Below, one piece after another: positions 1 through 5,816 of a stretch of DNA of 7,442 nucleotides; positions within the stretch are counted from its first letter, which is position 1, and the number at the start of each line of letters is the position of its first letter. A model generated the notes under the pieces. The model was not told the origin of the DNA, searched no databases, and worked only from the letters and a program-made list of their open reading frames with translations. The stretch comes from an uncultured Caryophanales bacterium (GTDB lineage: Bacteria > Bacillota_I > Bacilli_A > RF39 > UBA660), in the NCBI GenBank assembly GCA_937897245.1, contig CALCBO010000224.1, forward strand, positions 1 through 7,442, in the 5' to 3' direction. Made by a program: the position numbers and the translations under genes.

Positions 1-1475
1 ATATATTCTCCTCTTCTAATTGGAATAGATGGTAGAGATGATACTAAATTATTATAACCATATAATCTACCTATTTCTTCAGCTATATCATTAACATATG
101 GATCAATATCTAAACGTCTTTTAGGAATAGTTACTTCAAATACTCCTTTTTTTAGAGTATATGGGAAGTCTAATCTTTCTAGTTCTTTCTTCATATCTTC
201 TTCTGATATTTCTATTCCTAATAATTTATTAACTTCTTCTTTTTTGAATGATAATTTCTTTTCTTCATGATTTTCATTATCTACTAATACATATTCTTCT
301 AATACTTTAGCATCAGCATATTTTTCTAGTAAATGACATGCTCTTTTACTTGCCATTTCAGTGTATTCATAAGATAATCCTTTACCATAACGGATTGATG
401 ATTCACTTGGTAAATTTAGACGATGTGCAGTATAACGAATTGATACTGGATTGAAGATAGCTGATTCAATTAAAATATTTTTAGTATTTTCATCTACTTC
501 GGTATTTTCTCCACCCATTACACCGGCAATACATACTGGTTTCTTACCATCAGTAATAACAATATCTTCTTTAGTTAAGATTCTTTCTTTACCATCTAGA
601 GTAATTATTTTTTCTTTATCTTTGGCATCTCTAACTACTATTTTATCTCCTAATTTATCTTTATCAAAGAAATGAAGTGGTTGACCAAATTCTAACATAA
701 CATAATTTGAAATATCAACAACATTATTTATTGGTCTCATACCAGCAGCAAGTAGGCGTTTTTTAATAAAATCTGGACTTTCTTTAATTTTTACATCATG
801 TACTTCACGAGCCATATAGTAACTACATTTAGGAGTTTTAACTTCTAATTTAAAATGATCAGTTATTTTTTCTTTAATAGTTTTAAAAATTAATTTAGGT
901 AATGTTACTTTACGATTTATTATACAGGCTATTTCATACGCAAAACCAATATGATAATAGCAATCATTATTACGATGTTTATGAATATCTAAATCATATA
1001 AAGTATCATCTAAACCTAAGTAATTTAGAGGGTCTCCTCCAACTGGAGCATCACTGGATAACTCTGTTATACCTTTAGCATAAGTTTCTTCTGTTTTTTC
1101 TTCTAATCCTAATTCGAATAGAGCACATATCATACCATTAGATTCTACTCCGCGAATTTTACTTTTTTTAATTTCAAAATCACCAGGTAATATAGCTCCT
1201 ACTTTCGCAACAATTACTTTTAATCCTTCACGAACATTACTAGCACCACAGACAATTTGTAGTTTTTCTTTACCAATATCTACTCTACATACATGTAAAT
1301 GGTCACTGTCTGGATGTTCTTCTACTTTTTTTACCTCACCAATTACTAAATTATCAATATGATGAGTAATAACTGCTTCAATATTGATACCAGCATTAGT
1401 TATTTTATCGGCAAGTTCATGTACATCTTGGTCTTTTATATCTATGTAGTCTCCTACCCAATTTAAGCTTATCAT
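1..1475 (-). CDS. pheT: Phenylalanyl-tRNA synthetase beta subunit, N-terminal 491 residues (runs off the left edge)
   Basis: PheT is the large subunit of the cytoplasmic (alpha-beta)2 enzyme that charges tRNA-Phe. It binds tRNA and edits mischarged Tyr-tRNA. Translating back from 1475 gives 491 uninterrupted codons starting MISLNWVGDYIDI. The family is usually about 800 residues, so roughly the last 300 lie outside the window. Domains seen: an OB-fold tRNA-binding (EMAP-like) domain at about 40-150, with HPDSDHLHVCRVD at 54-66 and VCGASNVREG at 75-84; a B3/B4 editing domain at about 210-385, with AAGMRPINNVVDISNYVM at 243-260, GQPLHFFD at 264-271 and GVMGGE at 318-323; and a B5 domain at about 400-475 ending EEIGRLYGYNNL. 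The ATG overlaps the pheS stop (TAATG), with a GGGAGG ribosome binding site at 1486-1491 inside pheS. This implies translational coupling. The family's usual DITPNR-type motif reads DIHKHRNND at 163-171, a divergence. Identity is secure. Confidence 0.97.
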   Translation of the reverse strand, partial: MISLNWVGDYIDIKDQDVHELADKITNAGINIEAVITHHIDNLVIGEVKKVEEHPDSDHLHVCRVDIGKEKLQIVCGASNVREGLKVIVAKVGAILPGDFEIKKSKIRGVESNGMICALFELGLEEKTEETYAKGITELSSDAPVGGDPLNYLGLDDTLYDLDIHKHRNNDCYYHIGFAYEIACIINRKVTLPKLIFKTIKEKITDHFKLEVKTPKCSYYMAREVHDVKIKESPDFIKKRLLAAGMRPINNVVDISNYVMLEFGQPLHFFDKDKLGDKIVVRDAKDKEKIITLDGKERILTKEDIVITDGKKPVCIAGVMGGENTEVDENTKNILIESAIFNPVSIRYTAHRLNLPSESSIRYGKGLSYEYTEMASKRACHLLEKYADAKVLEEYVLVDNENHEEKKLSFKKEEVNKLLGIEISEEDMKKELERLDFPYTLKKGVFEVTIPKRRLDIDPYVNDIAEEIGRLYGYNNLVSSLPSIPIRRGEY

Positions 1476-2524
1476 TATTCTTCATCCTCCCTATCAAATG
1501 TTTTTACTTCTCGTAAATCAGTATTATAGAATGTACGAATATCATTTATTCCATATTTCATCATAGCTAAACGATCAGCTCCAAATCCAAAAGCAAATCC
1601 ACTCCATTTTTCTGGGTCATAGCCACTCATTCTTAGTACATCAGGATGTACTATACCTGCTCCAACTATAGTTACCCAACCACTTTGTTTACAAACACTA
1701 CATCCTTTACCATGACAAGCTGTACAAGTAACATCTACTTCTACTGATGGTTCAGTAAATGGATAGTAGCTAGGATGAAAACGTGTTTCAGTTTTATTAC
1801 CAAATAATCTTTTAAATAGGATATCCATTGTTCCTTTTAAATCTGATAGTGAAATATCTTTATCAACAAGTAATCCTTCTATTTGCATAAATTGATGTGA
1901 ATGACCAGCATCATCGTCATCACGACGATATGTTTTACCTGGACAAATCATTCTAATTGGAACTTCTCCTTTACCTTTTAACATAGTACGAACTTGAACT
2001 GGTGAAGTTTGACTACGTAGTAATAATTCTTCTCCTTTTACATAGAAAGTATCTTGAGCATCTCTTGCAGGATGTCCTTTAGGAACATTTAACATTTCAA
2101 AATTATACTTATCTAGTTCTATTTCAGGGCCATCTATTACATCATATCCTTGAGTTAAGAATACTTCTTCTACTTCTTCCACTAATTTTTCTAAGATACT
2201 TGGAGCTCCCATAGGAATCTTAGTAGCTGGAAGAGTAATATCAATTGATTCTTCTTTTAATTTTTTATTTAATTCGATTTCTGCAAATTTATTTTTTATA
2301 TCATCAAAAGAGGTTTGAAAATAATTACGTAATTCATTTACTTTCATTCCATAGGCTTTTTTCTCTTCATTAGGAACATTTCTAATCTCACTATTTAATT
2401 CAGTAATTAGTCCTTTCTTACCTAAGTATTTAGCTTTTAAATCATTTAATTTTTTAGCATCTTTTAATTCTTTTAAATCTTTATCAATACTTTTCTTAAT
2501 TTCTTCATATCTTTTATTATCCAT
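1475..2524 (-). CDS. pheS: Phenylalanyl-tRNA synthetase alpha subunit
   Basis: PheS is the catalytic subunit that activates Phe with ATP and transfers it to tRNA-Phe as part of (PheST)2. The 349 residues match the usual family length. Residues 1-90 form the N-terminal coiled-coil arm that contacts tRNA. The class II catalytic core follows: DGPEIE at 131-136, HPARDAQDTFY at 151-161, motif 2 PGKTYRRDDDDAGHSHQF at 195-212 and QIEG at 214-217, and motif 3 GFAFGFGADRLAM at 309-321. A four-cysteine cluster (C267, C270, C275, C278) sits just before GWVTIVGAGIVHP. It looks like the Cys-rich insertion I recall from Gram-positive PheS, and may bind metal. The start is fixed by AAGGAG at 2533-2538. That site overlaps the end of the HAD gene, which stops 2 bases upstream of this ATG. 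The stop overlaps the pheT start by one base. Expression should depend on the upstream T-box leader. Confidence 0.98.
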   Translation of the reverse strand: MDNKRYEEIKKSIDKDLKELKDAKKLNDLKAKYLGKKGLITELNSEIRNVPNEEKKAYGMKVNELRNYFQTSFDDIKNKFAEIELNKKLKEESIDITLPATKIPMGAPSILEKLVEEVEEVFLTQGYDVIDGPEIELDKYNFEMLNVPKGHPARDAQDTFYVKGEELLLRSQTSPVQVRTMLKGKGEVPIRMICPGKTYRRDDDDAGHSHQFMQIEGLLVDKDISLSDLKGTMDILFKRLFGNKTETRFHPSYYPFTEPSVEVDVTCTACHGKGCSVCKQSGWVTIVGAGIVHPDVLRMSGYDPEKWSGFAFGFGADRLAMMKYGINDIRTFYNTDLREVKTFDREDEE

Positions 2525-2526
2525 AT

Positions 2527-3165
2527 TTATCTCTCCTTATATCTATCTATTATTTCATTCATTTTCTTTACTTTAGTTAGTTTTTTCCAATGAGTATTAT
2601 TTTTATCATATAGAATTGCTTCTATAGAACAAGCTCTTGGACCTATATAATCTTTTTCTAGATTATCTCCAATCATTATACAGTCTTCTTTAGAATAATC
2701 TCCCATAGCTATTTGATATGATTCTTTATGTGGTTTTAGAACTTGTTCTCCTGTATAGATATTGTCAAAAAATGGTAATAGGCCACTTCTTTCTAAACGT
2801 GGTATTTGAGTTTTTGAAAACCAATTAGTTAATACAGCTAAACTATGTCCTTCATTTTTTAAATAATCTAGTAATTCAACAATTCCTTCTTCTTTTGTAT
2901 CTTCAACATAAGCCATTATATCAATCCAGCCATTTATTATTTCTTCAGTGACATTTAAACCGCTTTTTTCTGATAGAAAACTACTTAATTCAGCTTCTGT
3001 ATAAAATGGATAAGTTTTTTCATATTCATCTAAAAATCTACCCATACGAAATGTTATAAGTGGTGCTGCTGCTCCATAAATTCTATCAAAATATCTTCTT
3101 TCCGATTCAAAATCAGCGGTTAATAATGTACCATCTAAATCAAATATAAATCGTTTTGTTTCCAT
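2527..3165 (-). CDS. HAD-superfamily hydrolase (YjjG/HAD-IA-like phosphatase), first gene of the pheST operon
   Basis: This is a 212-residue cytosolic haloacid dehalogenase-type phosphatase. All four HAD motifs are visible: motif I DLDGTL with nucleophile D9 and acid/base D11; motif II VLTNW with T113; motif III LKPHK with K144; motif IV MIGDNLEKDY with D167 and D172. Residues 15-90 form a helical cap between motifs I and II, as in subfamily I. The fold and phosphatase chemistry follow from the family; the substrate cannot be read from sequence. An in-frame ATG at 3225 would add 20 residues, but these lie inside the T-box antiterminator and terminator. The start at 3165 has a GGGGGGA ribosome binding site just after the terminator U-tract. 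The stop is 2 bases from pheS, so this gene should be co-transcribed and controlled by uncharged tRNA-Phe. Possible roles are nucleotide or sugar-phosphate housekeeping or metabolite repair near tRNA charging; none is shown. Confidence 0.93.
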   Translation of the reverse strand: METKRFIFDLDGTLLTADFESERRYFDRIYGAAAPLITFRMGRFLDEYEKTYPFYTEAELSSFLSEKSGLNVTEEIINGWIDIMAYVEDTKEEGIVELLDYLKNEGHSLAVLTNWFSKTQIPRLERSGLLPFFDNIYTGEQVLKPHKESYQIAMGDYSKEDCIMIGDNLEKDYIGPRACSIEAILYDKNNTHWKKLTKVKKMNEIIDRYKER

Positions 3166-3170
3166 TTTAT

Positions 3171-3177
3171 TCCCCCC
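3171..3177 (-). promoter_or_regulatory. Ribosome binding site of the HAD gene
   Basis: GGGGGGA begins directly after the U7 tract of the T-box terminator and ends 5 bases before the ATG at 3163-3165. It decides the start of the HAD gene in favour of 3165 over the in-frame ATG at 3225. A run of six G is striking in such AT-rich DNA, and it can pair imperfectly with UUCGUCC in the antiterminator (3206-3200). Confidence 0.75.
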
Positions 3178-3240
3178 AAAAAAAGAACTATGCATATAAG
3201 GACGAATTAATATTCGCGGTACCACCTTATTTCATAGTTC
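3178..3240 (-). terminator. Probable intrinsic terminator of the T-box leader
   Basis: GAACTATG (3240-3233) is perfectly complementary to CATAGTTC (3192-3185), and seven T follow (3184-3178). This is an 8-bp basal stem with a U-tract, as in intrinsic terminators. Unusually, the 5' arm lies upstream of the T-box sequence, so the stem encloses the whole antiterminator instead of competing for its 3' half. No alternative 3' arm complementary to CGUCCUUAU is visible downstream. Confidence 0.7.
3196..3230 (-). promoter_or_regulatory. T-box antiterminator element
   Basis: The RNA folds exactly like a canonical antiterminator. Helix A1 is AUAAGG (3230-3225) with CCUUAU (3201-3196). The seven-base bulge is UGGUACC (3224-3218). 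Helix A2 is GCGAAU (3217-3212) with AUUCGU (3207-3202), and the loop is AUUA. In the family, the bulge pairs with the NCCA end of uncharged tRNA. The pairings were read by eye. Confidence 0.85.
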
Positions 3241-3399
3241 TTGTACTATACACTTTAATCTTTTAACGCAAGATTTACGCTTACTATTAATAAGAACTCC
3301 ATAGGCGAATTCATGAACTATTATTAACTATTTCCACCAACCATAGTCTCTCTCTAAATAAATCATTCACTACTACTCCTCTTCACAGTCGATACAGAG

Positions 3400-3429
3400 A
3401 TTATAACATATTATCATACTTTAAGACAA
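3400..3429 (-). promoter_or_regulatory. Promoter of the T-box/HAD/pheST operon
   Basis: The -10 box is a perfect TATAAT (3405-3400) with an extended TG one base upstream. The -35 box is TTGTCT (3429-3424), with an 18-base spacer. The expected start of transcription is near 3393, at the 5' edge of T-box Stem I. The promoter overlaps the last codons and the stop of the upstream 202-residue gene, so the pheST operon has its own start point. Confidence 0.8.
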
Positions 3430-4009
3430 GTTCTTTTTCACGTTCATAGCTACGATTGAAACTATTAATCGCAGCTCTTTGGGTATGTGAAAGCTCCCCA
3501 TCTTTTGATTTTTCTTCCTCATGATACATATAATCTCTATTATTTCTAAATATACAAGCTTCTTTATGTACTCGTAGTAAAGTTACCATATCTTCTATTG
3601 ATCTAGTAGTCATTATTTCTGTTTGTATTCTTAAGAGGTCATCATCCACTTCTCTATTACGATAATAACTTCTAATCGTTTCCATGCTTTTATAAAAATC
3701 ATTGTATTCTTGGGTATCCTTAGAAAATATTACAGTTCCTACTTTTGATAACAGATATGTTATACGATCAAATAATCTAGGATGAACTTCTTCCTGAAGT
3801 GATTTATAAGTTACTAAATATAATTTTTCAAATAAATATAACCATTCTCCTTCATTTATTTTATTATTTGGTTGAAGTTTACTAAGTATTTCTTGAAACT
3901 TAGGTAAATCATATATATATCTAAAAAAATCAGTAGCTGTTTTTTCTTCAAAAATAGTTCTTTCTTCATCTGTCATATGTGCTTTACAATATTCTAATTG
4001 AATAACCAT
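3401..4009 (-). CDS. Protein of unknown function, 202 residues
   Basis: I do not recognise this protein. It reads as a soluble, largely helical cytosolic protein, rich in Glu, Arg, Tyr and Leu, with no signal peptide, membrane segment or familiar catalytic motif. Visible features are an N-terminal Cys/His pair (EYCKAHMTDEE, 6-16), aromatic helices such as FFRYIYDLPKF and WLYLFEKLYLVTYKSL in the first 75 residues, and a charged C-terminal third (about 125-202, including HEEEKSKDGE). The start at 4009 has a clean GGAGGT at 4016-4021, spaced 6 bases. The gene lies between frr, which ends in a probable terminator, and the Phe T-box operon, whose promoter overlaps its stop codon. I see no strong promoter of its own, so it may rely on read-through from frr. 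The good ribosome binding site and uniform codon use support a real gene. Its function is open. Confidence 0.85.
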   Translation of the reverse strand: MVIQLEYCKAHMTDEERTIFEEKTATDFFRYIYDLPKFQEILSKLQPNNKINEGEWLYLFEKLYLVTYKSLQEEVHPRLFDRITYLLSKVGTVIFSKDTQEYNDFYKSMETIRSYYRNREVDDDLLRIQTEIMTTRSIEDMVTLLRVHKEACIFRNNRDYMYHEEEKSKDGELSHTQRAAINSFNRSYEREKELVLKYDNML

Positions 4010-4028
4010 TTTATTACCTCCAATAGAG

Positions 4029-4054
4029 AAAAAATAACTTACTATACAGTAAGT
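4029..4054 (-). terminator. Intrinsic terminator overlapping the frr stop codon
   Basis: ACTTACT (4054-4048), loop GTAT and AGTAAGT (4043-4037) form a 7-bp stem, followed by TA and six T (4034-4029). The frr stop TAG (4044-4042) spans the loop and the 3' arm, so a terminating ribosome would cover the hairpin. The stem is AT-rich, and partial read-through into the 202-residue gene is plausible. Confidence 0.62.
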
Positions 4055-4590
4055 AATTCTTCTTCTTTTTCTTTTAATAGACTCTCAATTTTTTTATTAT
4101 AGTCATTTACTAGATTTTGAATTTCTTTTTCTTTGGCTTTTTCTTCGTCTTCTGGAAGTTCTTGTTTTTCTAATTCTTCTAATCCTTCATGACGAATATT
4201 TCTAATAGATACTTTAGAGTCTTCAGCTAAAGCTTTAACTTGTTTAACTAGTTCTTTTCTTCTTTCTTCGGTTAATTCTGGAATTACAATTCTAATTGTT
4301 TCTCCATCATTTCCTGGAGTATATCCTAAATTAGCTGCGAGTATAGCTTTTTCAATATCATTTAATGATCCTTTATCAAATGGTTTTATTAATAATTGTC
4401 TAGCTTCTGGAACAGAAATAGTTGCGAGTTGTTTTAGAGGTGTCATATTACCATAATATTCAACCATAACTCCATCTAAACTTGCAGGATTAGCTCTACC
4501 TGCTCTAACTGTTGCGAATCTCTTTTCAGCATTTTCTATTGTTTTATCCATTTTATCTGTAATATCTAATATAATCATATCACTATCCAT
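4042..4590 (-). CDS. frr: Ribosome recycling factor
   Basis: RRF acts with EF-G to split the post-termination ribosome from mRNA and tRNA. The 182 residues match the usual length of about 185. Family hallmarks are visible: FATVRAGRANPASLDG at 25-40 in the first long helix, VEYYGNMTPLKQLATISVPE at 43-62 opening domain II, the QLLIKPFDKG region at 65-74, LTEERRKELVKQVK at 106-119, and SIRNIRHE at 128-135 in the closing long helix. Residues 136-182 are a Glu/Lys-rich helix. The chosen ATG at 4590 has AAGGAG at 4601-4606. The internal Met5 is a less likely start. The gene normally follows pyrH; here the two preceding genes are Lys-rich unknowns and pyrH is absent. A possible TATAAT lies at 4618-4613. 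The stop codon is inside a terminator hairpin. Confidence 0.98.
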   Translation of the reverse strand: MDSDMIILDITDKMDKTIENAEKRFATVRAGRANPASLDGVMVEYYGNMTPLKQLATISVPEARQLLIKPFDKGSLNDIEKAILAANLGYTPGNDGETIRIVIPELTEERRKELVKQVKALAEDSKVSIRNIRHEGLEELEKQELPEDEEKAKEKEIQNLVNDYNKKIESLLKEKEEELLTV

Positions 4591-4612
4591 TAATTCATCT
4601 CTCCTTGATATT

Positions 4613-4641
4613 ATTATAGTATATTTAATATATAAATGAAA
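4613..4641 (-). promoter_or_regulatory. Possible frr promoter
   Basis: A perfect TATAAT lies at 4618-4613 in the 69-base gap before frr, but the -35 region is poor (TTTCAT at 4641-4636, 17-base spacer). Transcription would start near 4606, right at the AAGGAG, giving a leader of about 16 bases. TATAAT arises easily in DNA this AT-rich, so confidence is low. Confidence 0.4.
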
Positions 4642-4659
4642 GTAATTCTGTTATTTTTT

Positions 4660-5550
4660 TTAATAAGTACATACATATATGATAAAGGCTATAAATATTA
4701 ATAATAGTATTGTGAAGATTACCATTAAGCCAAACATTATCATATTTAGAATACCTATACCTTTTTTCTCTGTTTGTGGTTCTTCTTTTTCTACTATATT
4801 AGGTATAGTTACTGGTTTATCATTTTTATCTTCTTCATTATCTATTTCATCTACAACATCATTTACTTTATCATAAAGAGAACGCATCTCTTTTTCAAGA
4901 TTCATTATCTTGGCGGTAGATTCACCTATTTTCTTTTCTTCTTTTTTAGGTTCTGGTTGTTCTTTTTTAGATTCTACTTTTTTTGTTTTCTTTGGTTCAG
5001 TTTTAGGTGCTGTTTTTTTTGTTTTAGTTTTTTCTTCTACTGGTATTTCCTTAATTATTTTTGGTACTGAGTTATCTACTACTTCTTGTGTAGAAATTAT
5101 CTTTGGGGTTGTATAATTCTTTGGTTTTGGTGCATTTCCTTTCACTTTTCTAGGTGCTTTAGTAGTTTTATATTTTTTTATTTCTTTTCTAGTAGTAGGA
5201 ACAGTATTCTTTTTATTAGTTCTTCTTTTAGGTGTAAAAACAATAGTATCAGTATCTCTATTTTTATTTGGTCTTTCAGGTGTTACAATTGCTTCTTTTT
5301 TCTTGGTAGTAGTTGTTTTAGGAGTAGAAGTTTTTTTCTTTTTAGCCTGAGTTTTTTTAACATCTTTTTTAGGAGATGTTTTTTTAGAAGTATTTTTATT
5401 TTTTTCTTCTTTTTTCTTGATTTTTTCTATCTCTGCTTTTTTTATAACAGCTGTATCATCTAGCTCTTTTTTCTCTTTTAATAATTGATCTAGTTGTTTA
5501 TTTAATTTTTTTACAGCGTTACTAGAAGTTTTTTTAGCCTTCTTTGCCAT
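4660..5550 (-). CDS. Lys/Thr/Pro-rich protein with one C-terminal membrane helix (tail-anchored type)
   Basis: This 296-residue protein matches no family I can name. Residues 1-10 (MAKKAKKTSS) are strongly basic, and 14-50 form a Lys/Glu helix that is probably coiled coil. About 50-210 is a low-complexity, presumably disordered stretch rich in Lys, Thr, Pro and Ser, with repeated KKT, PKK and TPK blocks. About 213-242 is a second amphipathic acidic helix. About 266-292 (ILNMIMFGLMVIFTILLLIF and onward) is a strong hydrophobic helix followed only by a few residues. With no N-terminal signal, it should sit with a basic cytosolic domain anchored by its C-terminus. The charge suggests contact with nucleic acid or ribosomes, but that is inference. 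The start at 5550 is chosen because AAGGGG at 5560-5565 is 9 bases from it, whereas that site abuts the ATG at 5559. It lies where pyrH is expected. Confidence 0.85.
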   Translation of the reverse strand: MAKKAKKTSSNAVKKLNKQLDQLLKEKKELDDTAVIKKAEIEKIKKKEEKNKNTSKKTSPKKDVKKTQAKKKKTSTPKTTTTKKKEAIVTPERPNKNRDTDTIVFTPKRRTNKKNTVPTTRKEIKKYKTTKAPRKVKGNAPKPKNYTTPKIISTQEVVDNSVPKIIKEIPVEEKTKTKKTAPKTEPKKTKKVESKKEQPEPKKEEKKIGESTAKIMNLEKEMRSLYDKVNDVVDEIDNEEDKNDKPVTIPNIVEKEEPQTEKKGIGILNMIMFGLMVIFTILLLIFIAFIIYVCTY

Positions 5551-5559
5551 CGTTATCAT

Positions 5560-5565
5560 CCCCTT
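5560..5565 (-). promoter_or_regulatory. Ribosome binding site deciding the start of the Lys-rich membrane protein
   Basis: AAGGGG touches the ATG at 5559-5557 with no spacer, but is 9 bases from the ATG at 5550-5548. The second is the workable start, giving MAKKAKK as N-terminus. Confidence 0.7.
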
Positions 5566-5577
5566 ATTTGCGACTAT

Positions 5578-5605
5578 ATTATATCAAAAATTACAAAAAA
5601 AACAA
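5578..5605 (-). promoter_or_regulatory. Probable promoter of the Lys-rich membrane protein gene
   Basis: TATAAT is at 5583-5578 and TTGTTT at 5605-5600, with a 16-base spacer containing a T8 run. The expected start near 5571 leaves a leader of about 20 bases. The T8 run could also belong to a weak terminator of the preceding small gene. Confidence 0.55.
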
Positions 5606-5608
5606 GTA

Positions 5609-5797
5609 TTATTCAGATACATTTTTATCTTTTTTGATTTTTTTAGTATTTATAGTAGTAGATTTTTCTTTTTTAGGATTATTTTTAGATAAAATTTCAT
5701 TTTTCTTATTTCTAGTATCTAATACTTGGTTTATTCCTATAAAATCATATGCATACTTTCTGTCAACAATTACTTCATGGTCATCTTCTTTCTCCAT
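5609..5797 (-). CDS. Small basic protein of unknown function, 62 residues
   Basis: I do not recognise this protein. The first 36 residues are mixed and could fold (MEKEDDHEVIVDRKYAYDF, then IGINQVLDTRNKK). The rest is a Lys/Asn/Thr tail (NNPKKEKSTTINTKKIKKDK) that is probably disordered. There is no membrane segment or Cys pair. The start at 5797 is well supported: AGGAGGT at 5804-5810 is spaced 6 bases, and a near-consensus promoter sits directly upstream. A longer reading from the TTG at 5845 would begin inside the -35 box and is rejected. The gene stands between the tsf terminator and the Lys-rich membrane protein, 58 bases before the latter's start. The basic tail resembles that neighbour in composition. 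It could be a ribosome- or RNA-associated small protein, but nothing here proves it. Confidence 0.78.
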   Translation of the reverse strand: MEKEDDHEVIVDRKYAYDFIGINQVLDTRNKKNEILSKNNPKKEKSTTINTKKIKKDKNVSE

Positions 5798-5803
5798 CAG
5801 AAA

Positions 5804-5810
5804 ACCTCCT
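5804..5810 (-). promoter_or_regulatory. Ribosome binding site of the 62-residue gene
   Basis: AGGAGGT is a full match to the 16S anti-Shine-Dalgarno sequence, 6 bases from the ATG at 5797. It sets this start over the upstream in-frame ATG and TTG codons. The predicted transcription start falls at or just before it. Confidence 0.85.
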
Positions 5811-5816
5811 AAATAA

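Larger units (their letters stand above)
3178..3393 (-). promoter_or_regulatory. T-box riboswitch leader, specifier UUC (Phe), controlling HAD-pheS-pheT
   Basis: This 5' leader RNA senses uncharged tRNA-Phe. The 14-base T-box, AAGGTGGTACCGCG, is at 3228-3215. Its UGGU complements an ACCA tRNA end, as expected for tRNA-Phe with discriminator A. Upstream lies a Stem I with a GAGGAGTAGTAG loop-E-like 5' side, the AGAGAGA and GGTTGGTGGAAA elements of the distal region (about 3355-3327, closed by ACTAT/ATAGT), and the specifier-loop 3' side TGAATTCG. There the codon TTC at 3309-3307 follows GAA and precedes a purine, as in known T-boxes. A Stem III-like hairpin, AGCGTAA-ATC-TTGCGTT, lies at about 3280-3264. 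The UUC specifier agrees with pheS and pheT downstream. The 5' end is inferred from the promoter; the 3' end is the terminator U-tract. Confidence 0.93.

Noticed and set aside
451..675. Plus-strand 74-codon frame inside pheT
   Set aside because: It is antisense to the conserved B3/B4 region of PheT and lacks a Shine-Dalgarno; a shadow frame.
3166..3225. 20-residue N-terminal extension of the HAD protein from the ATG at 3225
   Set aside because: It would translate the T-box, antiterminator and terminator. HAD motif I begins right after the start at 3165, which has its own ribosome binding site.
4679..5463. Several plus-strand reading frames rich in Phe and Ser opposite the Lys-rich gene
   Set aside because: They are antisense shadows of AAA/GAA-rich codons, with no ribosome binding sites and implausible Phe-repeat composition.
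4660..5550. Histone H1-like or TonB-like identity for the Lys/Pro-rich protein
   Set aside because: The KKT/PKK composition is similar, but H1-like proteins lack a C-terminal membrane helix and TonB has its anchor at the N-terminus. The likeness is compositional only.
5595..5625. Terminator after the 62-residue gene (GTAT/ATAC followed by T8)
   Set aside because: The stem is only about 4 bp and the T-run also serves as promoter spacer for the next gene; too weak to call.
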